From the NCBI GenBank assembly GCA_014377905.1, contig JACMOQ010000475.1, positions 1-14,058 of the forward strand: a stretch of DNA of 14,058 nucleotides, given 5' to 3'. The notes below the pieces were generated by a model. The model ran no database searches. It saw only the letters and a program-made list of their open reading frames with translations, and was not told the DNA's origin. A program made the translations under genes and the position numbers. Position 1 is the stretch's first letter; each line of letters opens with the position of its first letter. This document shows, piece by piece, positions 6,531 to 12,751 of the stretch. This stretch comes from Acetobacteraceae bacterium. GTDB lineage: Bacteria; Pseudomonadota; Alphaproteobacteria; Acetobacterales; Acetobacteraceae.

Positions 6531-7253
6531 ATGATCATTGCAACGGCTGTCCCGATACTTTCTGACAATTATGCTTGGTTGCTGCGCTGCAGCGAAACCG
6601 GCACGACCGCGATCGTCGATCCGGCCGATCCGGGTCCGATCTCAACCGCTATCGATGCTGCGGGCGGGCGTTTGGATCTGATCCTGTTGACCCACCACCA
6701 TGGCGACCACATTGCTGGCACCGACGAAATTCGCGCCCGCTATGGTGCCTCGGTCGTTGGCGCCAAGGCCGATGCACATCGGCTGCCCAAACTTAACCAA
6801 GCGGTTGCCGCTGGCGATACAATTATGGTTGGGTCGTCCTCGGCACGGGTGATGGAAACCCCTGGACATACGCGCGGCCATATCAGTCTCTATTTTGCCG
6901 ATGGCGGCGTGTTGCTGCCTGGCGACACGTTGTTCAGCCTAGGCTGCGGACGCCTACTTGAGGGAAACGCTGATGAAATGTTCGCCTCGCTTGCGCAGTT
7001 TAAAACCTTGCCAGGCGAAACCCTGGTGTGTTGCGGGCATGAATACACCGAATCAAACGCCCGCTTTGCGCTACATGTTGACCCCGACAATGTCGCCCTG
7101 GCGATCTATGCCGAGCGCGTGAAGTCGTTACGGGCCGCAGGCAAACCGACCATTCCAAGCGTGATGTCCGATGAACTTGCCTGCAACCCGTTCTTACGCG
7201 CTACAACGATTGCTCAGCTCGCGGATTTGCGCGCACGCAAGGATAAATACTGA
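6531..7253 (+). CDS. gloB: Hydroxyacylglutathione hydrolase (glyoxalase II)
   Basis: A 240-residue metallo-beta-lactamase-fold enzyme that hydrolyses S-D-lactoylglutathione to D-lactate and glutathione, the second step of methylglyoxal detoxification in the cytoplasm. The binuclear metal motif THHHGDH (54-60) is complete, and the other ligands are present: His113 in TPGHTRGH, Asp132 in PGDTLFSLGCGRLLEG, and His170 in CCGHEYT. The C-terminal ACNPFLR (217-223) is the family's glutathione-contacting end. I start it at the ATG at 6531 (MIIATAVPILSDNYAWLL), which aligns with the usual N-terminus. An in-frame ATG at 6471 would add 20 unrelated residues and would sit inside the divergent promoter region. 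The ribosome site is weak. A GST-like gene follows after 34 bp, so the two are probably co-transcribed. Confidence 0.95.
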   Translation: MIIATAVPILSDNYAWLLRCSETGTTAIVDPADPGPISTAIDAAGGRLDLILLTHHHGDHIAGTDEIRARYGASVVGAKADAHRLPKLNQAVAAGDTIMVGSSSARVMETPGHTRGHISLYFADGGVLLPGDTLFSLGCGRLLEGNADEMFASLAQFKTLPGETLVCCGHEYTESNARFALHVDPDNVALAIYAERVKSLRAAGKPTIPSVMSDELACNPFLRATTIAQLADLRARKDKY

Positions 7254-7287
7254 CGTCCCGCTATGATTCTAGATTGGAAAAATCACC

Positions 7288-7887
7288 ATGAAGCTGTTTT
7301 ATTCGCCGGCAAGCCCTTACGTCCGCAAAGTCATGGCCTGTGCAATCGCCCGCGGGATTGACGGGCGGATCGCGCGTTTGACAAGTGGAACGTCGGAGTA
7401 TCAGGCGGGATTGCAGTTGGCCAATCCACTGTCGAAAGTGCCGTGCCTGATAACAGATGATGGTTTGTCGTTGTTTGACAGCCCAGTGATTTGTGAGTTC
7501 CTCGACACGATCGGCGATGCGTTGCCAATGTTCCCGGTATCCGGTGGCGCGCGTTGGCGCGCACTTAAGCAGCAGGCAATGGGCGACGGGATGATGGATG
7601 CCTGCCTGATCCGTCGTGGCGAAGCCGGCAAACCGATGGATGCGGGTCGCGAGGATTTGCATGCCAAGCAAGCCGCTAAAGTGGCTCGCAGCCTTGATGC
7701 CCTCGAAATATATCTTCCGCATAAAGTGGTGGACATCGGAAGCATTACGATCGTTGCAGCACTTGGCTATCTTGATTTTCGATTTGCCGCTGAGCCTTGG
7801 CGCCCTGGCCATCCGATCCTGGCAGCTTGGTATGACGAGATGATGAAAGACCGCTGCTTGGCTGAGACCGCGCCGCCGCCGGTGTAA
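7288..7887 (+). CDS. Glutathione S-transferase family protein
   Basis: 199 residues with an N-terminal thioredoxin-fold domain: MKLFYSPASPYVRKV, with Ser9 at the likely glutathione-activating position, NPLSKVPCLI (46-55) with the cis-proline, and LFDSPVICEFLD (62-73) with the residues that hold the gamma-glutamyl group. A helical C-terminal domain follows (about 85-199, including IGSITIVAALGYLDFRF, the helix that caps the core). It resembles the YibF-like class of small bacterial GSTs. It would conjugate or reduce small electrophiles with glutathione; the substrate is unknown. It lies 34 bp after gloB on the same strand, which supports a shared detoxification role. A GGA about 9 nt before the ATG is a modest ribosome site. 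Confidence 0.88.
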   Translation: MKLFYSPASPYVRKVMACAIARGIDGRIARLTSGTSEYQAGLQLANPLSKVPCLITDDGLSLFDSPVICEFLDTIGDALPMFPVSGGARWRALKQQAMGDGMMDACLIRRGEAGKPMDAGREDLHAKQAAKVARSLDALEIYLPHKVVDIGSITIVAALGYLDFRFAAEPWRPGHPILAAWYDEMMKDRCLAETAPPPV

Positions 7888-7903
7888 ACGGCTGTATTTT
7901 AAC

Positions 7904-7935
7904 AAAAGGGTGCTGTTCCGGATGGGACCGCACCC
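7904..7935 (-). terminator. Rho-independent terminator of the 7965-9107 substrate-binding protein gene
   Basis: GGGTGC (7908-7913) pairs with GCACCC (7930-7935). After one mismatch the stem continues as GTTCC with GGGAC (one G-T pair) around a GGAT loop. Read on the minus strand, the hairpin is followed by TTTTGTT (7907-7901). It begins about 30 nt past the stop of the minus-strand gene. The plus-strand side has no T-run, so it is a poorer terminator for the convergent GST-like gene. Confidence 0.65.
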
Positions 7936-7964
7936 GTTATGCCTGGCGGAATATATGGTTTATC

Positions 7965-9107
7965 TTATTCCATCAGTTTCCACGCGCCGTCCTTGATCGT
8001 GATCAGCACAAGGGATCGGCTATCAGTACCGTTATGGTTGGTCGGCGTCATATTGTAGATGCCGGCCGCGCCGAATACGTCAGTTTGCCGCTCCATTCCA
8101 TCCCGGATTGCTGTGCGAAACGCCGCAGTGCCTGGCGTGCCCGCCTGCAGAGCATCCGGCACGGCACGGGCAAACAACAAATAAGCATCCCACGCCGTCG
8201 CCCCGAACAGGGTGCGGGTGTTCGGTCCGAACTTGCCTTCATATGCCTTGACAAACTCCATCGCCGGGGCTTTGCCCGGGTGGTTCGCTGGCAGCTGTTC
8301 GGCAACCGTCACTGGCGTTGAAGCCAAGATCACTCCGTCAGCGGATTTGCCGGCGACGCGCAGAAAATCTGGGCTCGCGATACCCTGATTGGCAATTATC
8401 ACGCCGGCGTAGTTGCGATTACGGAGCTCAATTACCGGCAACGCGCCTGGCGTACCAGAATTGGCTAGAAATATCGCGTCGGGCTTATTCGCCATCACCT
8501 TAAGGGTCTGTGGCGTGACGGACGTGTCTGTGAGGTTATAGGTTTCGACCCCGGTGAAGCTGATGCCGCGCTTGGCAGCTTCCGGTTTCAGCGCGGCCAC
8601 GAATGCATCGCCGAACGCGGTTGCGAACGCAATGCTACCGATGGTCTTCACACCACGGGCCTTAAGATAATCAAGTGGTGCAGCGAGCATTGATGTTTCA
8701 GGCGACGCCAGCTTGAACGCCCAACGCCTGTTACCCTCGGGAGGCTGGATGACCGCCTCGGATCCCGATAGGCTCACCATGGGTGTGCCGGATGCGCCGG
8801 CCGGTTCCAACACAGCGATTGAGGTAGGCGTAACCGACGGCCCGATGACAAAATCGACCTTTTCTTCGCTCACCAGTTTCTGAAAAGCTTGGACCGCCTT
8901 GGTGCTATCTGTTCCGTCATCAAGAATGACGTAACGTATCTTTTGTCCAGCGACTTCCTTTGGCAGCATCTCAATGACGTTGCGTTCAGGTATGCCGAGT
9001 GATGCCCCGCCACCTGTCAACGATAGAACGGCACCGATCGTGATTTGTGCCTGTGCGAGGGCTGGAACAGCTATCATCGTTGCTGCTAGCAGTAGCTTGC
9101 GGAACAT
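7965..9107 (-). CDS. ABC transporter substrate-binding protein, branched-chain amino acid type (no adjacent transporter genes)
   Basis: 380 residues of the LivK-like periplasmic binding protein family. The N-terminus MFRKLLLAATMIAVPALAQA is a signal peptide with cleavage expected after AQA, followed by ITIGAVLSLTGG, the typical first strand and ligand loop. FVIGPSVTPTSIAVLEPAG and ATAFGDAFVAALKPEAAKRG are the usual two-lobe landmarks. The start at 9107 is clear: AGGAGG lies about 10 nt upstream, and the in-frame ATG at 9209 would place 34 residues before the signal peptide. No permease or ATPase gene adjoins it, so it must share membrane components encoded elsewhere or act as a sensor protein. 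Ligands in this family range from Leu/Ile/Val to aromatic acids, urea and amides, and the sequence does not settle which. It is divergent from eipB and ends at a hairpin terminator. Confidence 0.92.
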   Translation of the reverse strand: MFRKLLLAATMIAVPALAQAQITIGAVLSLTGGGASLGIPERNVIEMLPKEVAGQKIRYVILDDGTDSTKAVQAFQKLVSEEKVDFVIGPSVTPTSIAVLEPAGASGTPMVSLSGSEAVIQPPEGNRRWAFKLASPETSMLAAPLDYLKARGVKTIGSIAFATAFGDAFVAALKPEAAKRGISFTGVETYNLTDTSVTPQTLKVMANKPDAIFLANSGTPGALPVIELRNRNYAGVIIANQGIASPDFLRVAGKSADGVILASTPVTVAEQLPANHPGKAPAMEFVKAYEGKFGPNTRTLFGATAWDAYLLFARAVPDALQAGTPGTAAFRTAIRDGMERQTDVFGAAGIYNMTPTNHNGTDSRSLVLITIKDGAWKLME

Positions 9108-9245
9108 TTTGGGTCTTCCTCCTGGGACGGCGCCTTTGAGATTACCGTGTGGCTGCGGTTCCACCAAGGCCCCATTGAAAATTGGCCGACTGGTGCAAAC
9201 CTCTGCCACTTCTTATGATTGAACGGGTTCTGGAGATATCTTTGC

Positions 9246-10019
9246 ATGCGCTACCTGATTTGCGCGATTTTTATTTTTTCAACCGGTGGAACGGGCGCTG
9301 TGGCGGCAGAGGAACTTGCCGCCCACCGCGCCCGCTATGATCTGTCCCTAGAGCGTGGCCGGGGGGATGTGATTGCCGCATCGGGAAGCATGGATTTCGA
9401 TGTGACGGATGCCTGCGACGCCTGGGCGGTCCGGCAGCGTTTGCACATGGTGCTAACCGGACGTGATGGCACTGAAACGGAAATGCTGTCCGACTACACG
9501 ACAATCGAAACCAAGGACGGCCGTACCCTGCGTTTCCGGCTTCGCCAAAGCAATGCCGGTGATCAACCCAGCGAGGTCGCGGGCAATGCGACAATCGGGG
9601 TGGAGGACGGTGACGCGCATTATACTGCACCGGAAGTCGTCACAAAAAAGCTGCCGGCCGGAACCCTGCTGCCGATGGCGCACACCTTAGCGATTATAAC
9701 CGCAGCGAAGGCTGGCAAAAAATTTGTCGCCGTGCCAGTTTTCGATGGGACGGGTGCGGACGGTGCACAGGATAGTACTATTGCCATCGTGAATTGGGGC
9801 GCGCCGCGTTCAGGCCCATGGCCCGTCCTTACGACCCTGTCGAGTGGGCGTATGCGGATCGCGTTTTTTGACCGCGCATCTACCGCCCAACAATCGGAGT
9901 ACGAGGTCAGCATGCGCTACTACGAAAATGGTGTAGCGGACGAAATGTCGATGGATTTCGGTGAGTTCGTTATGGCAGCAAAATTGAAGGACCTCGTGAT
10001 ATCCAAGCCCGGCTGCTGA
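9246..10019 (+). CDS. eipB: EipB family (DUF1849) periplasmic cell-envelope integrity protein
   Basis: 257 residues. An N-terminal signal peptide (MRYLICAIFIFSTGGTGAVA) is predicted to be cleaved near AVA-AEE. The mature protein begins ELAAHRARYDLSLERGRG, the DUF1849 opening, and goes on with AASGSMDFDVTDACDAW and EMLSDYTTIETKDGRTLRFR. In Brucella, EipB forms a periplasmic beta-spiral stabilised by a disulfide between a cysteine in the first third and one near the C-terminus, and it supports envelope integrity. Here the mature chain has two cysteines, Cys57 and the terminal Cys257, which fits that disulfide exactly. I start at 9246, because TGGAGAT lies 9 nt upstream and the signal peptide begins there; the ATG at 9219 would add nine residues. 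It is a single gene, divergent from the substrate-binding protein. Confidence 0.88.
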   Translation: MRYLICAIFIFSTGGTGAVAAEELAAHRARYDLSLERGRGDVIAASGSMDFDVTDACDAWAVRQRLHMVLTGRDGTETEMLSDYTTIETKDGRTLRFRLRQSNAGDQPSEVAGNATIGVEDGDAHYTAPEVVTKKLPAGTLLPMAHTLAIITAAKAGKKFVAVPVFDGTGADGAQDSTIAIVNWGAPRSGPWPVLTTLSSGRMRIAFFDRASTAQQSEYEVSMRYYENGVADEMSMDFGEFVMAAKLKDLVISKPGC

Positions 10020-10048
10020 AAAAGCCGTCATCAGCTATAACACCACAT

Positions 10049-10088
10049 GGTGGCAGCGGCGCCACCGATAGGATGATGCTCCATCATC
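10049..10088. other. Two hairpin-forming inverted repeats downstream of eipB
   Basis: GGTGGC (10049-10054) pairs with GCCACC (10061-10066), and GATGATG (10072-10078) pairs with CATCATC (10082-10088) around a 3-nt loop. They lie 30-70 nt past the eipB stop, where a terminator would be expected. No T-run follows either stem, so they are not classical intrinsic terminators. They could be RNA-stabilising 3' structures. The remainder of the 10020-10125 stretch shows nothing else. Confidence 0.35.
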
Positions 10089-10125
10089 TGCCTGGACTGA
10101 TGCCCGTTCGGGTTTTCTTCGCTTT

Positions 10126-10140
10126 GTTCATATTTTGTTC
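10126..10140 (+). promoter_or_regulatory. LexA-binding SOS box (GTTC-N7-GTTC)
   Basis: GTTCATATTTTGTTC is a perfect match to the alphaproteobacterial LexA operator, a GTTC direct repeat with a 7-bp spacer. The spacer is AT-only. The box ends directly before TTGACG (10141-10146), a -35-like hexamer, although no convincing -10 follows. It lies 56 bp upstream of the chosen radical SAM start, at a position suited to repression. This implies induction of the downstream gene by DNA damage. Confidence 0.7.
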
Positions 10141-10196
10141 TTGACGACCGCATGTCTGATTGGCACAGTGCGCAAGAACACAAAGGGAACACGCGA

Positions 10197-11450
10197 ATGG
10201 ATGATCTAGGCCGTCATCTAACATCCTATCAGGACGATAGCTACGCCCGCGAGATCGACCCACAGGAACTCGAAGCGTTTGAACGCGCTGGTATGATAGA
10301 AATCCCGCAACCTGTCACGCGAGCACGCCAAGGCCTCGGTATCCCGCAACCGCCAGCGCCGATGCATCCAGTTGGACCGGGGCCGCGCAAGGGTAGAGGC
10401 GCCACGTTCAACCCGCCCAATCGGTTCGATGCCCTGGTGCCTGCCAGTTTCGATGATGGTTGGAGTACTGTGGAAGAAGAATTACCACCGCTGCAAACCA
10501 CTTTGACCCGGGATGCATCGCGCAGTGTGATTAGTTGGAACCAAAGCCCAGATATTGGTTTCGATCGCGCGGTGAACCCGTATCGCGGCTGCGAGCATGG
10601 TTGCGTTTATTGCTATGCGCGGCCGTCCCATGCTTATCTCGGGTATTCGCCTGGCCTGGATTTTGAAACCAAGCTGACGTTCAAACCGGATGTTGCCGAA
10701 ATCCTCGAGCGCGAACTCCGCAAGCCCGGCTATATCGCCAAACCGATCGCACTTGGCACCAATACCGATCCCTATCAGCCGGTTGACCGTACTTTGAAGC
10801 TGACCCGCTCGGTTCTGGCGGTTCTCGACCGCTTCAACCATCCGGTGACCATTGTTACTAAATCTGCGCTGGTGTTGCGCGACTTGGACATTCTTGTGCC
10901 GATGGCACAGCGAAACCTGGTGCGGGTATGCCTGTCAATAACCACGCTCGATCCGGTGTTGGCGCGACGGATGGAACCGCGGGCGGCCAGCGCACTACGG
11001 CGGCTGCAAGCAATTGCCGAACTCGCCAAGGCGGGTGTTCCGGCGGGTGTGATGGCAGCGCCGATGATACCAGGCTTGAACGATGCCGAATTGGAAAAAA
11101 TCCTGCAGTCGGCCGCCACAGCCGGTGCGCGTTGGGCCGGCTACGTGCTGTTGCGGCTGCCGCACGAAATTAAACAGATTTTCGAGGACTGGCTGCATCA
11201 GCATTACCCTGATCGTGCACGCCATGTCCTCGATCTCGTGCGTGAAACCCGCGCCGGCGCATTGAACGACGCAAAGTTCGGCCAGCGCTTTAATGGGACC
11301 GGCGTTTATGCCGATCTGCTCGCCAGTCGGTTCAGTCGGGCGGCGCGGCAATTTGGGCTTGATGGGCGCGATGGGCTGGACTGTTCGCTGTTCTCGGTGC
11401 CGCCGGACATGCGCATGGGGATGGCGGAAGCGCAGATGTCCCTGTTCTGA
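10197..11450 (+). CDS. PA0069-family radical SAM protein (SplB/DNA photolyase-like COG), LexA-controlled
   Basis: 417 residues from the chosen ATG, which has AAGGGAA about 8 nt upstream. The radical SAM cluster motif is CEHGCVYC (C132, C136, C139). It is preceded by the family hallmarks PRKGRGATFNPPNRFD (64-79) and DDGW, and by SWNQSPDIGFDRAVNPYRGC. GTNTDPYQPVDR and VTIVTKSALVLRDLDIL follow; these are SAM-binding barrel strands shared with spore photoproduct lyase relatives. The reaction is unknown. The family is often labelled DNA repair photolyase-like, but this is not established biochemically for it. An in-frame ATG at 10152 lacks a ribosome site and lies only 11 bp after the LexA box, so it is not favoured. 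About 60 residues precede the conserved GRGA block, longer than I expect for this family, so a later start at 10293 or 10362 is also possible. The gene is monocistronic and ends at a strong hairpin. Confidence 0.88.
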   Translation: MDDLGRHLTSYQDDSYAREIDPQELEAFERAGMIEIPQPVTRARQGLGIPQPPAPMHPVGPGPRKGRGATFNPPNRFDALVPASFDDGWSTVEEELPPLQTTLTRDASRSVISWNQSPDIGFDRAVNPYRGCEHGCVYCYARPSHAYLGYSPGLDFETKLTFKPDVAEILERELRKPGYIAKPIALGTNTDPYQPVDRTLKLTRSVLAVLDRFNHPVTIVTKSALVLRDLDILVPMAQRNLVRVCLSITTLDPVLARRMEPRAASALRRLQAIAELAKAGVPAGVMAAPMIPGLNDAELEKILQSAATAGARWAGYVLLRLPHEIKQIFEDWLHQHYPDRARHVLDLVRETRAGALNDAKFGQRFNGTGVYADLLASRFSRAARQFGLDGRDGLDCSLFSVPPDMRMGMAEAQMSLF

Positions 11451-11461
11451 CGAGAACGGCC

Positions 11462-11500
11462 ACAAAAAGTAAGGGCCGAAGCGCATCCGCTTCGGCCCTT
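11462..11500 (-). terminator. Intrinsic terminator between convergent genes
   Basis: A perfect 13-bp stem (AAGGGCCGAAGCG at 11471-11483 with its complement at 11488-11500) closes a 4-nt loop. Read on the minus strand it is followed by TTACTTTTT (11470-11462), so it is built to terminate the substrate-binding protein gene that ends at 11525. The same hairpin also follows the plus-strand radical SAM gene, which ends at 11450. It lacks a T-run in that direction but may still stop transcription partly. Confidence 0.85.
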
Positions 11501-11524
11501 GTCAGCTAAGTAGTGCGAGAGGAA

Positions 11525-12694
11525 CTAATATCCCATCGGGCTCTTGTCAGCCACCACCCATTTGCCGGCTTTGACCTGAACCAAGTAGGATGAGTTGGAC
11601 CCCTGGCGCACTTTCGGTCCGAAGTTAAATTTGGGGGAACCGAAAATATCCTGGTAGTCCTTGATTGCTTCCATTCCACCGATGAAGCTGTCGAGGTCCA
11701 GGTTCTTGCCGGCGTTCTTCAGCCCTTCAACCAGCAGGTATGCTGCAGAGTAGCCGATCTGCGCTGCGAAGTTAGGTTCGCGGGTGAATTTTGCCTTGTA
11801 GTTCTTCACAAAAGTCTGAACCTCGGGCTTTGGGTCAGCCGGGTCCAGCAGCAACACCGAGGTCATGGTATAGAAGCCTTCGGTAACACCACCCGGCACT
11901 TCGGCAACGCTTGCGTCATAGGTTGCAATATTGCCCAAGGTTTCAACATCCCAACCGGACTTACGGATGGCCGAAATGATCTGGATTGTGTCACGAGTGA
12001 TGCCACCAATAACAACCAGATCGCATTTCGCCGCTTTCATCCGCGCAACAGCCGCGCTGAAATCGGTATCAGTCGGCTTGTGCAGCGTTTCACCTGCCAC
12101 CGTCAGGTTCATCACCTTGAGCTGATCCCTCACGCCATCCGACACATCCCGACCGAAATCGGTGTCCTGAGTCATCTGACAAATCGCCTTTTTGCCGCGC
12201 TTTTCGACGAAGAATTTCAGGCCAGAACGCGTTTGATCATAGTAGGAGGATGTCAGGCCAAACTTAAGCCGATGAAACGGCTCATACATTGACCGTGCGC
12301 TGGTCAATGGGAACATGTTCGGAACGCCCTTTTCAAACTGTTCCGGCATGGTCGCGTTGTTCATCGGCGTACCGCCATTGGCGATCATCAGGAACACATG
12401 ATCGCTGTTGATCAACTTGTTGGCGGCTTGGATCGAGCGTGGGATTTGGTACTGATTGTCTTCGACAATGTAGCGGATCATTCGGCCATTGATCCCGCCC
12501 TTGGCGTTGACTTCATCGAAAGCCATACGGATCGCGTTGGAGTTGTTCACCCCCCACGACACCGTGACCCCGGATAGGTCGGTGTATGTTCCGATCAAAA
12601 TTTCCTTTTCGGTAACGCCCGCCGCACCGGCAGTGAACGGTGAACCGATCACCGCGCCAATAGCAAGAACACTCGCAAGCAAAAGCTTCTTCAT
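11525..12694 (-). CDS. ABC transporter substrate-binding protein, branched-chain amino acid/amide type
   Basis: 389 residues with a signal peptide (MKKLLLASVLAIGAVIGSPF, then TAGA, cleavage near AGA-AG). The mature start VTEKEILIGTYTDLSG is typical of Peripla_BP_6 proteins. Landmarks include AFDEVNAKGGINGRMIRYIVEDNQY, FLMIANGGTPMNNATMPE in the hinge region, and CQMTQDTDFGRDVSDGVRDQL. The ATG has GGGAGGA about 6 nt upstream. It follows an acyl-CoA synthetase-like gene after 57 bp on the same strand, an association I recall for liv-type operons proposed to import fatty or aromatic acids. That points to a carboxylic acid ligand rather than an amino acid. No permease genes are visible; they may lie beyond the right edge. 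Low similarity to the binding protein at 7965-9107 suggests they are not recent duplicates. The gene ends at a strong hairpin terminator. Confidence 0.92.
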   Translation of the reverse strand: MKKLLLASVLAIGAVIGSPFTAGAAGVTEKEILIGTYTDLSGVTVSWGVNNSNAIRMAFDEVNAKGGINGRMIRYIVEDNQYQIPRSIQAANKLINSDHVFLMIANGGTPMNNATMPEQFEKGVPNMFPLTSARSMYEPFHRLKFGLTSSYYDQTRSGLKFFVEKRGKKAICQMTQDTDFGRDVSDGVRDQLKVMNLTVAGETLHKPTDTDFSAAVARMKAAKCDLVVIGGITRDTIQIISAIRKSGWDVETLGNIATYDASVAEVPGGVTEGFYTMTSVLLLDPADPKPEVQTFVKNYKAKFTREPNFAAQIGYSAAYLLVEGLKNAGKNLDLDSFIGGMEAIKDYQDIFGSPKFNFGPKVRQGSNSSYLVQVKAGKWVVADKSPMGY

Positions 12695-12751
12695 GTTGTC
12701 CTCCCTGTTTTAATGCCCACCCGGATTGTCCGAACTGGCGTCTTATCCGAA

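Noticed and set aside
7261..7905. A 214-codon open frame on the minus strand across the GST-like gene
   Set aside because: It is antisense to a gene with clear glutathione S-transferase motifs, its protein matches no family I know, and it has no ribosome site.
9108..9209. N-terminal extension of the substrate-binding protein from the ATG at 9209
   Set aside because: It would place 34 residues before a complete signal peptide, and the internal start at 9107 has an AGGAGG ribosome site.
11471..11500. The 13-bp inverted repeat considered as a mobile-element end or repeat unit
   Set aside because: The T-run on the minus side, the 4-nt loop and the position between convergent stops explain it as a terminator. 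No second copy was noticed in the window.
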